From Aedes albopictus (lineage: Eukaryota > Arthropoda > Insecta > Diptera > Culicidae), in the NCBI RefSeq assembly GCF_035046485.1, contig NC_085137.1:374790706-374854705 (forward strand): a stretch of 64,000 bases of DNA, written 5' to 3'. The position numbers were made by a program, and so were the translations under genes. Shown piece after piece: positions 8,230 to 18,714 of this stretch (its first letter is position 1; every line of letters starts with the position of its first letter). The notes below the pieces were generated by a model. It was not told where the DNA came from and did not search any database. It worked only from the letters and a program-made list of their open reading frames with translations.

Positions 8230-10560
8230 AACGGGGCCAGCCTGTCGCGCTTCCGTTAATGGTTGGATGGCTTATGCGCCACTCCGTTAGGAGACCATCC
8301 AACAAAGATAGCGTTGCCCGGCTTGAGACCTTCTTAAGGGAAGGGTCAGTTTTCTTGATGAGTAAGCTGACGGCTGACTCTACTAAGGCCGTCGTACTTC
8401 TCGTTGCCGAGTGGATACGACGAACTCCAAAGAAAATTACAAATAAATCCCTCCAATATCCGGCCGGGAACAAGCCACCAATGCGGGGGTTTTCTTCACG
8501 GGCCCAGTCCAAAAAGTTCACCTGTCCCAGTCCACGGAATACTAGAGAACGGTCCAAAATCGGATTCGGGCCGACTACCCAGTAAATTACACAAGAAAAC
8601 TCAAGAGACTCTACAAACGGACGCGAAGCAACATAAGACCTTAGGAAAACATCAACTAACTACATTCAAATTGGACGATGCATTTCCTACCGTGTATCGG
8701 ATCAATCTGCAAAATTTGCAACGGCAACAATTATAATGTTCGACCTTCTGACCTTGCGCATAGGGACATCATACATGGGAAACCAACTACATGGGACTCT
8801 GTTTACAAAATATACATGGATTTATTTTTCACTTTTACTTTCTATCGCCTAGGCCTAAGCTATCTCCAGTCCCTCTACCTTCCCTCTAGCCGCGTGATCG
8901 ACTTCCAATCTCTTCTCCTACCTGCGCATGCGCAACGCTCTTTCTCCTCTCTACACTGCTCCGAACTCCGACATGCAGATCACTCGCTGTCTCTCACTCT
9001 CGGGTGAGTGGGTACGCTATCGCCGTCTGGGTTTGCGGAGACGGGTTAGCACAGTGGCAACTTCGATACGGGAGGCGATCTCATACACTCGCTCTCCGCC
9101 GGTTTCTATGCTAGAGCCGTCGTGGATGGAAGTGACGGACTAGCAACAAAAATATGTATGTTGTGCCTCTATTGGGTCACATGGCCATGGACGACACAAA
9201 CATAATATTGCATGCAATTGTACTCACGGTAACCTAGGATTTCATTTGTGGGTGGGGAGACGACGCTGGATAGGGAGCTCACGTCCGGCCTTTGCCGGGG
9301 GCTCTCGCCTCGGGAGGCGATTGATGAAAACGACGACGACGGTGACGATGGGTGTCTCCGGAACGCGGTTTGCGTCTCGAGCGCGGTACAAACGCTCACT
9401 CTCCTCCTGCAGCTGGCGCGAAAAACGTTGAGGCGTCGTCGGCGCGTGGTAACTGCTGCGCAACGGTTGCTTGCTGGACGGCGTGGTTGGCTTGTAATTC
9501 GGCTTGATGATGCTCACCACGGATGACGCTTGATGCTGGGTTGAACGGCTTGCCTGCCAAGGCGCGATTTTTGACGATCGCGTCCTTCTCCGGCCACGTG
9601 TACCCCGGGTTCCTTTGAAGCCGTAACGTGGGGTCAAAAACGGTCTTATCGGTAGGTGTAGTGTGTCGGCTTCGCCTATAATGCCGCGAACCTATTTCGA
9701 GACAACCCACGTGGGCACACATAATGGTTTAACAATTGCTAATCGCAGTTTAACACAATTTCGGTTTACCTTCTTTTCTTTCGTTCAACGCACACACACA
9801 CACACACACACAACTTCTTCGCTTCTAATCAACTAGCGCTTGCACTAACTGTCGACTGTGCACAACTAAAGGGAAATCAATGAACATAAATTAGCAACTA
9901 TCTACTAAGGACACTATGTAACTTTTCACCTTCCAAAACACACCACGGCACGGTACAAAAAATGACCGTTCTTGCCTCTTCCACGGAACGGAACAAAGTG
10001 AACGATTCGAAGCTGGGAGAATCCTCAGATACCGCGAAATTTCTGGGCTTTGTCCCACGACTTCGCGAACCTAACCGAAGGTCAAGTTTGCGAATCCGAA
10101 TATTAAAGAAATTTATTCGCAATGTTTCCCGAAGTCGTGCATCTCTTTCCAACGGCCTATTCAAATCCTCCAGTCAACTTCCCCTCCAAGGTTCGTGACA
10201 GGCGTGGAATGCCGAAACAAGAAAGGTCAACGCATCTTCAATTAATTTGCATGCGGGTCGTTGGCCGTGACCCAAGCGACGAACGGGCGGCATCATGGCG
10301 CGAAAAAGGCATGCCAAGCCACGCGCTTTCTTGGTAGCTGATTCGAAGGGAACTCAAGGTACTCATATTTAGGCGTCGGTAACTCAGTCGAATATTCTTA
10401 CGGAGTGCTTTTGGCGGTGATTACATTTTGAATTAAATATGAAAAACGAATTAACATGAACTTGAATAAATTAACAAAGAACAATTAAGAAAATAACGAG
10501 TAACATAAATAACTTAAATTTACCAATGAACATATTAAATTATAAAGCGTACTTGCTACA
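8230..10560. mobile_element. 2.3 kb GC-rich insertion of unknown class
   Basis: The satellite phase is interrupted exactly here. AGGTTAT precedes the insert (8223-8229) and follows it (10561-10567), a probable 7 bp target duplication. The interior is GC-rich, especially 8900-9700, in contrast to the window. The minus strand reads a Pro/Ser/Arg-rich stretch of about 130 codons at 9242-9637 without recognisable motifs. Read on the minus strand the insert begins TGTAGCAAGTACGC. I see no polymerase, integrase, primer-binding site or long inverted ends, so it may be a deleted LTR element or another class. Confidence 0.55.
9791..9812. repeat. (CA)n microsatellite
   Basis: Eleven consecutive CA dinucleotides inside the GC-rich insertion. 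Confidence 0.9.
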
Positions 10561-11115
10561 AGGTTATCGAAAAAGCAGCTATTTAATGTGTCGCATGCAT
10601 GGGTTTGGTTCCCATCTACATTTGACCTCTTCCAGCGGGATACTCGGAACCGGTTCCGGAATACTGCTGGCTGTACCAAATATGTTCTTAAACCATTTTC
10701 TTGCTAACCGTTCATCAGGTTATCTAAAAAGCCGCGATTTGAAGTGTCGCATGCATGGGTTTGGTTTAATTTTATATTTGACCACTTTCGGTGGGACATC
10801 CGGAACCGGTTCCAGAGCACTACCGGTAGTCTCTGCTGGATCAAAGGCTATTTTCCTGCTCACTGTTCATCAGGTTATCGAAAAAGCTGCGGTCTGATGT
10901 GTCGCATGCATGGATTTGGCTCACTTTTATATTTGGCCACTTCCGGCGGGACATCCGGAACCGATTCCGGAACACTACCGGTCCAGATATGGCCTAAGAT
11001 TATTTTTCTGCTTACCGTTCGATAGGTTATCGAAAAATCCGCGGTCTGATGTGTCGCATGCATGGTTTTGTAGCATTTTCATATCTGGCCCCTTCCTGGG
11101 GTACCGGTTCGGAAC
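10561..11115 (+). repeat. ~165 bp satellite array, right block
   Basis: This continues the array at 7561-8229 with about three and a half units that carry GTGTCGCATGCATGG, CGGAACCGGTTCCGGAA and GGTTATCGAAAAA. The last unit fades near 11115 into AACTCCGGAACGGCTGAACC, the unique right flank of the putative element. Confidence 0.85.
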
Positions 11116-11255
11116 ACCTAAATAACCATAACTCCGGAACGGCTGAACCGATTCGAACCATTTTCAATAGGAAACAATGGGGCCAGATTCCGCGCCGAAT
11201 GAACCGTCGGTCATTAAAATCGGTTGAGGTTTACTGTCAAAATGTGATGTGAGTT

Positions 11256-11300
11256 TGTTTGTACACACACATACTCACACACATACATACACACACACAG
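11256..11300. repeat. CA/CATA-rich microsatellite
   Basis: An impure run of ACAC and ATAC between the satellite and the right end of the putative element. Confidence 0.8.
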
Positions 11301-11428
11301 ACATCACCTCAATTCGTCGAGCTGAGTTGATTGGTATATGTGACTCGACCCTCCAGGCCTTCTACCAAAAAGTCATTTTTGAAGTGAACATATAGCCTTT
11401 CCAGTACACTTAGTGTACGAGAAAGGCA

Positions 11429-12955
11429 ATAACAGAATGACATGATGGTGCATGTTATTTTATCAAATTACATATATCTTGGGAGAAACATCGGCAAGAG
11501 TTCCTGAAGGAATCCCGAAAGAAATTCCAGGGGTAAACCCGAGAGCAATTGCTTGAGAAATTTGTGAAAGAAAAAAAAATCTTCCCAGTTGAATAGCTGG
11601 TGACATTTCTAAAGCAATTCTTATACGAATTCCTAGTTAAAACGGAAGCGATTCCTGGAAGAAATTTCAAAGGAATTCTCAGATGATTTCATAGATAAAC
11701 AACCGGTAGGAATTCGTGACGAAATCCCGGAAGAATTTTCTGAAGGGATCCCGGGAGGAATTCCTGAAGCAATCCCGGAGGAGTTCACGGTGGTATCCCC
11801 AGAGAAATTTCTAATGAAATCCTGACAGCAACTCCTGGATGATAAATTCCGGGGGGGGGGGAGGTCTGGTGATTCCTGAAGATATTCTTGTAGGAATCCC
11901 AGAATAAATTCTTGGAGGAATCCTGGAAGGAATACCCGGATGAACCTCAAGATGAACACCTCGAAGAATCCCGGAGAAGTTCCTGTTGAAATCCCGAGAG
12001 AAATTCCTGAAGAAATCTCGGGAGAAATTCCTGGATAATTCCCGAGAGAAATTCTTGAATGAATTCCGAGAGCCACTCCTGGAGAAATCCGGATGAATTT
12101 CTTGGAGGATTCCCGCCCGGTAGGCATTTCTGGAGGGATCCCGGGAAGAATTGCTGGAGGAATACCAAGAAGAAATTCTTGAAGAATTCTGATACGAATT
12201 CCTACTTGAATCGCTAGTGAAATATTTGAAGCAACCTCGGGAGTAATTCCTGGAGGAATCCCGGAAAAATTCTTGAAGGTATCCCAGGAGGAATTCCTGG
12301 AGGAATTCCGAGAGGAATTCTAGGAAGAATACCGGGAGTAATTCCTGAAGGAAAACTTGGGAGGAACCAAGAGAGGAATCCCGGGATGAATTCCTGGAAA
12401 TATCTCGGGAGGAAATCCTGGATAAATCCCCTGTAATTCCTGAAGGAATCCCAGGAGGAATTTCTGCAGGAATAGCAGAATCCGAGAAGGAACATCTGGA
12501 AGAATCGCGGAGGAGAACCTGTTGAAATCCCGAGAGGAATTCGTGAAGAAATTTCATGAGGAGTTCCTGTATAAATTCCGAGAATAATTCTTGGATCCAT
12601 CTCGAGACTAAGAGATGAAGAACTCCCCGATGAATTTCGTGGAGGAATCCCGGTAGGGATTCATGGAGGAATCCCGGGAAGAATTGCTGGAGGAATACCG
12701 GGAACAATTTCTGAAAGATTTCTTAAACGAATACCTACTTGAATCGCTAGTGTGATTTCTGAAGCATTTGGAAAGAAATTCCTTGGGGAACCCTGGGAGG
12801 AAATCCTAGAGAAATCCCGGAAGAAATTCCAGGAGGAATCCAGTGAAAAATTCAGGGAGAAATCCTGGGATGATTTCCTCGAGAAATTTCAAGAAAAGTT
12901 CTAGAGGAATCCATGGAGAATTCTCGAAGAAATCTCGGAAGGAATTCATTTTCAT
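11429..12955 (+). repeat. 12 bp minisatellite, block 1 (GGAATTCCTGGA type)
   Basis: Degenerate tandem copies of a roughly 12-15 bp unit built on GGAATTCCTGGA and GGAATCCCGG. The core GGAATTCC is a perfect palindrome. The period is mostly a multiple of three, so long open frames arise on the minus strand, such as a 298-codon frame at 11811-12707 rich in Ser, Arg, Phe, Gly, Ile and Pro. These have no other coding signs. The first 70 bp or so are less regular. Confidence 0.85.
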
Positions 12956-13810
12956 TTCATTTTCATTTTGCAGCATTTGGTGGGGCAATAAGAGCGCAAG
13001 TCAATCCAAAGCCGAAGATCAAGGAGGGGTAATGGCCGTAATAGTCCGTGCGGACCACATGAACACCATCGGAGGGGTAATGGTATGGGTTGGGGGAAGG
13101 AATTGGAGTGGACTTGACACAATTATGCAAATAATACGGCGAAATTCAATGAAACATGGGTTTAACCCTCCACTTCCCATGGTTGTTCTAGCTAGAGAGC
13201 ACCATCGATTTTCGACGAAATCTGTACAAACGGAATTAGATAAATATGAAGCAATAATTTTTAGAATATGACTGTAACCTCATAAGTTTTTACCCAACTA
13301 CTAACTAGTTGTTTCAATAGTAAAACTATTGATAAACAATCAAGGACCTATTGGTTTACAACAAAACAAAGTTCATTGATTTCGAAAAATTCAGCCAATT
13401 TGCAATATTTTTTGTTCAAGCGCTTCTTTCGGAAACGCTTTTTTGGCAAAGAAATAGTCGTTTAAAGTCGTGGGAAGGGAAGGGTTTGATTGGTTATGTT
13501 TAGATGAAAAATATGCAAATCAATTTTGACTTGAAAATACATAAACAACAAAACAATGAAATCATTTTAGCTGTCTAAATTTAAAAATTAAAAAAAAAAT
13601 GAAAATTCAAAGACTAAACCTTCTTTTCTAGACCCAAGAAAATTCAAATCCCAATTTAATAAAATGTGTTGTAATCCTGGCATGTCATTAACGTCTTTAT
13701 ATCCTAATTCCTACCTGTTACGTTATGCCACAATAAGATCTAGGAGATAATCAAAAACACGTATGGTCTTTCGGATGGCTATTACGTTGAAAATTATAGA
13801 AAATACAGTA
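12956..13810. other. No gene recognised
   Basis: AT-rich DNA between the minisatellite and a MITE. A 142-codon frame covering 12843-13271 starts in the minisatellite and shows no domain, so I do not call it a gene. Confidence 0.4.
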
Positions 13811-14027
13811 CAGGTCGGACTCGACTATCCGGATTCAAACTCTGAAGCCTCCTTAAACCACATCTGGCAAACGGAATGATGTACAAAGCTGTAATATTTA
13901 CTGGCTACTAATCAAAATTAGCTTGACAAAATGTCAAAATTTTAGCTTTATACATACAACATTTCGTTCCCCAGACACACGTTTCCGAAGCTTCAGAACC
14001 CGACTCCGGACAATTGAGTCCGACCTG
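13811..14027. mobile_element. MITE with CAGGTCGGACTC ends, TA target
   Basis: Terminal inverted repeats of about 37 bp begin CAGGTCGGACTC. TA flanks it at 13809-13810 and 14028-14029. The 217 bp have no coding frame. The ends suggest mobilisation by a Tc1/mariner or pogo-type transposase. Confidence 0.85.
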
Positions 14028-14984
14028 TACAAAAGTATTACGTGGTATTACTAACACTCGAAATAGGAGCTCCTGCTCAAACGGTTCCAATCTCTATGCA
14101 CCCGTTTGGAAGATATGTATAAATAATAATGAAAAAAAAATCCATGTTAATACTGTTATCCTGCCCATAGTTTCCTATTACTATCTACTTTTGTCTAGGC
14201 TCAAATGGTAGTGCAATTTCTAGCGCCAATAGGGTCCTAAAATTAAAGACGAAATCTCGCTTATATTGAATAATACGATCAAGCATGGTATTCTAATCGG
14301 AATTGTACTTTACTCGAACTTGAAAAACAAAGGAATAATGAGAAAATTCGAAATAAGAAAAATGGTAAATAGTTCTACTTTGACATTTGAGGTCAACCTT
14401 GTGTGACTGAGCTCGACATTTTTCGCACTGGGATTTCAAAAATGTTCCTATCTGACATACACGGTGAAAAAAAATCACTCAAAGTATGTGTAATAAGCTA
14501 GGGACGAGACAAAATGCTAAAAAAATAAAAAATATATATTTTCAACTACGGTTAATAAAAACGTAAAAAAATGAGTAAATATGTACTCTTGAACCATATA
14601 TTGTGGTTTAAAACAAGAATCCCGATAGGACTTAAGGAGCCTATTGTCTTCTAGATTCCTAAAGCAATAATGATGAGTAGTAAGTGTAACGCAGATACCA
14701 CCCACACCCAATTTTACGTAACGCTCCTCAAAATCTAACTGCAAATTCCTAAAATATTGGGTCTATGCAAGCTGAACTATGACATTGCTTTGGAAATTGT
14801 GATAGGCTCACTGCGGATACTCCTCTGGTCCCCATTAGCATTTACGGCCGATTTTTTCACCTCTGCTCAGCTCTTAAACCAGATTCACATCTATCTTAAG
14901 GCTGAATCAGAACTGAATAAATTGGCGCACAAAGTGCTAATGGGTTAAGCCCTCCCATCGCGTCAAGATCGAATATCCATGGGG
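14028..14984. other. AT-rich, no gene recognised
   Basis: Frames are short and lack motifs. No terminal repeats, tRNA boxes or splice-framed exons can be supported. Confidence 0.4.
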
Positions 14985-15205
14985 AGATCGAATATCTCGG
15001 AAGGAATTCGCGGAGGAATCCTGATATAGATTCCAGGAGGTATCCCGTGAGGAATTCCTGGAGAAGTCTCGGAGGGAATTTCTGGAGGAATTCTTGGAGA
15101 TACCGGAGATCAGGCTGAAAATTCCCACAAAAAAAAGTCATTGAGTAATAGGAATCCCGGGATGAATTCCTGGAGAAATCATTGGAAGAATTCCTGGAGG
15201 TATGC
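14985..15205 (+). repeat. 12 bp minisatellite, block 2
   Basis: Copies of GGAATTC.TGGAGGAAT in the same orientation as block 1, interrupted by an AT-rich patch near 15120-15150. Confidence 0.8.
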
Positions 15206-15859
15206 TCAATTATGGTGTAAGAACCATACATTGCATTGCACACCTGCCTGCAGTCCGTTGAACCCTCCTTAGATGTTAGGATTTTCGCACCACGATGGCG
15301 TAGTGCACTTCAGCGTGCTTGTCTGCAGACCCATGGGTCATATTGACCCCAACATCCTTCTAGGGTTAAGCTAAACAATGTATGCTTATATGGTATTTTT
15401 TGGGTTATTATGTCATTTTGAAGTTTTATTATTGCCTTAACCCTCTATTATCCAAATTTTTAATTTTGATCTAAACATCATTTTTCGTCATCTAAAATCG
15501 ATTTAAACATGTTTTGGAAGATGATTCTTTTTAATTCTCGATTTTGTGAATATTCACAGAACTCAACAAAAAATTTGAATTTCTCTTCTATGCGATTAAA
15601 TACAATGCAAAACCTTCACATTTGTTACATAAAGTAGTTTGTTAAATTTCAGGATAAATGGATATAAAAATAGAACCTGTGACAGTGGCACTCTTCACTT
15701 ATTTTTTCGTTTTCGTGCCAGAGGTGCAGAATCATGCAAGAAATCGATATACAAATTGTCGCACAATTGTTTTGCGATAATGATGTTAGTAAAAATGTCA
15801 CCCCAAAAAGTTTGAGACATCCTGAAGACCGGGAGTTGACAGTAATGATGGCGCAGTAT
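15206..15859. other. No gene recognised
   Basis: AT-rich DNA with one 77-codon frame at 15734-15967 that runs into the MITE and has no motif. Confidence 0.35.
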
Positions 15860-16054
15860 CATAACGTCCGAGGCCATAAAGTCCCAGGACTTTATGGCGC
15901 ATTTTTTCGGGGCAAAACATCCGAACTTGCACATACGCCACGAAGTCCAAGGAAAGAAGGCACATAGGTTATTATGGCGCATCCAAACTTTTGGATGCTA
16001 TTTCGCAAAAAAACGCGACTTAATGTCCAGGACTGTTTGGCCTCGGACGTTGTG
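15860..16054. mobile_element. MITE with CATAACGTCCGAGGCC ends
   Basis: Left end CATAACGTCCGAGGCCA and right end the complement of CACAACGTCCGAGGCCA, with further inner similarity for about 50 bp. AT flanks both sides (15858-15859 and 16055-16056). 195 bp, no coding capacity. Confidence 0.8.
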
Positions 16055-16106
16055 ATCCGGCCCCGTAATGATTCTGGAAAGAACTTAAAAAAAGTCCTTG
16101 AAATCT

Positions 16107-16374
16107 TTTATGTTCGGCTATCTCAGTCATACACTTAATTAGACGTTTTTACCACTAGACAAAACCCTGTGACAAATAAGCAAAAGTGTAAACGGAAAAA
16201 TTTGTACAATTAAGCAAAACCATGACCACACGACAAGCAGAACAGCAAAATCTTTAAGACGAATACGAGAAACCATTTTTCCCTTGAAAAAGGCCACACC
16301 CAATGACCGAAACGTCGGGTAAAATAAACATATAACGTCTAATTAAGTGTATGACTGAGATACCCGAACATAAA
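16107..16374. mobile_element. MITE-like element with ~40 bp inverted repeats
   Basis: TTTATGTTCGGCTATCTCAG at the left and its near-exact complement at the right; the arms extend through CATACACTTAATTAGACGTT. Near the right arm is the word GACCGAAACGTCGGGTA (about 16303-16321), which resembles a motif of Penelope-like elements. No coding frame. Confidence 0.75.
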
Positions 16375-16655
16375 CGTTAACATCAAGTTCCAGTTGCAAC
16401 TACCATCGAGTCCTTAAAATCTTTACTTTGAACTGGAGGGGTGACACTAGTTTTCACAAGCCTAGAAATATCCCACAAAAAAGCCGAAAAATACTCGTAA
16501 AAGCTTTGCCGTTTTTTCAGTGGTTATGCCAACTTTTCGTGAGATGTTCCGTCTTCCAAAAAGTGAAAACTTGAGCCGTCCCCCCTGGCTTTTAATTGCA
16601 AATTATTGATAAAATCGAAAACTAAGATCGATCATAAAAAGTCCATACATATAAC

Positions 16656-16990
16656 CACAGACAAACAGACGTAACTCTTAGGGGAAATTCATCAAAAACT
16701 TTTGCCCGGTTTCATTTTTATGAGCGCACTGTCACCTGTTGGTAGAACCGCGCGCGACATTGTCGGGCATGATGGATTTCGATTTGACGTTTTGCTGACA
16801 CGCACACTACTACACGAATTGCCTGTAATTTTCGTTTGCATCATTCAGCAACGTGTACACTGGCAAACGTCAAAGTGATCGAACACCAGCGCCTCTGGTG
16901 GAACGATCGCGCAAATCAATTGAAATTTGAATTGATCGTTAAATGCATGTGCCAAGCCGTTTGGAAGAGTGTTACGTCTGTTTGTCTGTG
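16656..16990. mobile_element. MITE with CACAGACAAACAGACGTAAC ends, 7 bp duplication
   Basis: Inverted ends CACAGACAAACAGACGTAAC. ATATAAC flanks both sides (16649-16655 and 16991-16997). The length of the duplication suggests a hAT-like mobiliser more than Tc1. 335 bp; no coding capacity. Confidence 0.85.
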
Positions 16991-17149
16991 ATATAACAAT
17001 ATCAGAAGCTTTACGAACAGTTTCGGTACTCTGGAAATTTAAAAAAATGTTCAAAATCTTAAAGTTACATGAGGATATTAGAAATCACAGTCGTAGAAAA
17101 TTTGATGATGTTGGAATATTTTTTTAACTTAAAAATAAATTTTAAAAAG

Positions 17150-17304
17150 CCCAGCTAACACAAAGTCTAATATGACGTTGAATAGGATGCAAAAGTGGAT
17201 ACCGTATGCGTACCTGCTTCCATTTAACCGCGTGTAATGTGTGCGTATATCGCCTCCACTTTTGCATCCGATCCAACATCATATACGATCATGTGTTGAC
17301 TGGG
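17150..17304. mobile_element. Palindromic MITE with CCCAGCTAACAC ends
   Basis: CCCAGCTAACAC at the left pairs with GTGTTGACTGGG at the right, and GGATGCAAAAGTGGA is inverted in the centre. The terminal word resembles that of the 1.2 kb element at 59710-60927. Confidence 0.75.
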
Positions 17305-17751
17305 AGGAAAACTTCGGAATACAATAAGACAGGCTGTGAGGCAACAATAGTCTTATTGAACAAAACAAACGATATTTCGCGTTTGGAATAATAAGAGTTT
17401 TGGCTCAAGAGCCTGCGGCGCACCAGGGAGCCGCGGCTTACAGTTTGGTATGTATGTACTGCGTTAACACTTTTTCATACGAAGAATTTTTTTTATATTT
17501 TTTTCTACTTCTTTTTTTTTGATTTATGTAAGGAAAGCTTTTGTTTCACTATGTACCTATTATTAATTGGCTGGCCCAAATTTTTGATATTCGCAATAAA
17601 TTGAATGGGCCTTTTAATTTGACGTCGAAAATCAGTTGATTTTGGGGACCTTTGACAGTTCTTTTATGAAAATGACAGTTTAGCGTTTGCGCCTTTGTTC
17701 GGCAGTTGTAAACAATGGCATACACGGACCTGTCAACTGAAAAGGCATATA
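17305..17751. other. No gene recognised
   Basis: AT-rich with a T-rich patch at 17470-17525. Nothing coding can be supported. Confidence 0.4.
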
Positions 17752-18381
17752 CCGTCAAGTCGCCATTCACCGTGGGGGCTCCATTCACCGTGGGCCTTCG
17801 AATATTTTTTCATTATTTCTATATTACAATGGAATGGTATGACAATTTCACTTTAATTTCACCAATACAACACTAATGGATTGTTACCACGTCAAAACGC
17901 GGGTAAGAAACTTTTGACACTAAAATGTGTTTACATGAAGAAATATTTTGCAATATTTCGTAGTAAAAAAACAAAAACTGCGCTTACGTGATTAAAGCGG
18001 TTAACTAACCGGTTTTTCTAAATAAATCTTGCAAGTTATTACTTAAACTGAATATAAACGAAGAAAATTGATTTTGCTAGGTGGTTTTGATCATTTTAAA
18101 ACAAAAGAAAAAAAATCTTCTGATACACGGTGAATGGGTACGTACTACCACGGTGAATGGTAACCTACCACGGAATCAGGCGTCCTTCCCAACCTCTACT
18201 AAATATACTATATCATCAATATTTGTGAAAATGTTTCTACTTTTGTGGTTATTACTTTAATTCTAACCTATAATTAAGGCAATTAACAGCGGTACCAACA
18301 ATATTTATAAGATTGGTGTAAAACGACAGTCTTTATTCGCCTCAAATTTTCTTAGATCCACGGTAAATGGTGACGTGACGG
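17752..18381. mobile_element. MITE, CCGTC-ended family member 1, TA target
   Basis: Left CCGTCAAGTCGCCATTCACC and right complement CCGTCACGTCACCATTTACC. TA flanks at 17750-17751 and 18382-18383. The word CATTCACCGTGG is repeated just inside each end in mirrored orientation. 630 bp with no transposase. Related ends occur at 22051-22595 and 28951-29753. Confidence 0.85.
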
Positions 18382-18509
18382 TACTCAGTTACTGAAATCA
18401 CCTGAATTTGATGCACCGTTTGAATGCAAATGGTATAGATGAGCAATACATACCTGAAAAGATAGGACAAATGTAGGTTAGTGCATGATGTCAAGCAACA
18501 ATGACTAAA

Positions 18510-18521
18510 ATTATGAAGTTT
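18510..18521. repeat. Target-site duplication of the SINE, left
   Basis: ATTATGAAGTTT, repeated exactly at 18703-18714. Confidence 0.85.
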
Positions 18522-18702
18522 TTTTTTTTTATTTTTTTTTTATTTGTATTCATGAGATTTTTAGTCATCTCGGGTCCCACGCTCTTCTTCCCTTCCGAAG
18601 GAAGAACTCACATTCTCTTGAATTTGGTGGGAGTGGGATTCGATCCCACGTCCTCGGCGTGATAGTCACGGGCTATAACCATCACACCAGGTCCGCTCCA
18701 CT
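18522..18702 (-). mobile_element. tRNA-derived SINE, full length, minus strand
   Basis: On the minus strand the head reads GGACCTGGTGTGATGGTTAT (box A) and GGGATCGAATCCCACTCCC (box B). The body includes GAAGGGAAGAAGAGCG, and the end is an A-rich tail (T-rich at 18520-18541 on the plus strand). The 12 bp duplication ATTATGAAGTTT flanks it, as expected for target-primed insertion by a LINE machinery. Both promoter boxes look usable. Confidence 0.85.
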
Positions 18703-18714
18703 ATTATGAAGTTT
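18703..18714. repeat. Target-site duplication of the SINE, right
   Basis: Second copy of ATTATGAAGTTT. Confidence 0.85.

Larger units (their letters stand above)
5970..11428. mobile_element. Putative TIR-bounded element carrying satellite DNA
   Basis: TGCCTTTCTC at 5970-5979 is matched by GAGAAAGGCA at 11419-11428. Between them lie diverged tandem copies of a ~165 bp unit, broken by two later insertions (6663-7560 and 8230-10560). On the right, past the tandem block, is a CA-rich microsatellite followed by sequence ending in the inverted word. The pair of short ends is the only evidence for a single unit. A target duplication could not be settled, and the true left end may be some bases upstream. 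Confidence 0.35.

Noticed and set aside
8189..8557. 122-codon minus-strand frame at the start of the GC-rich insertion
   Set aside because: It crosses the satellite/insert junction, so it cannot be an old gene. No domain seen.
9242..9722. Pro/Ser/Arg-rich minus-strand frames as a possible gag protein
   Set aside because: No zinc knuckle, no partner polymerase and no clear LTR. Kept only as a remark on the insertion.
11811..12707. 298-codon minus-strand frame rich in Ser, Arg, Phe and Ile
   Set aside because: It is made entirely of the 12 bp minisatellite, with a period divisible by three. There is no signal, domain or codon bias.
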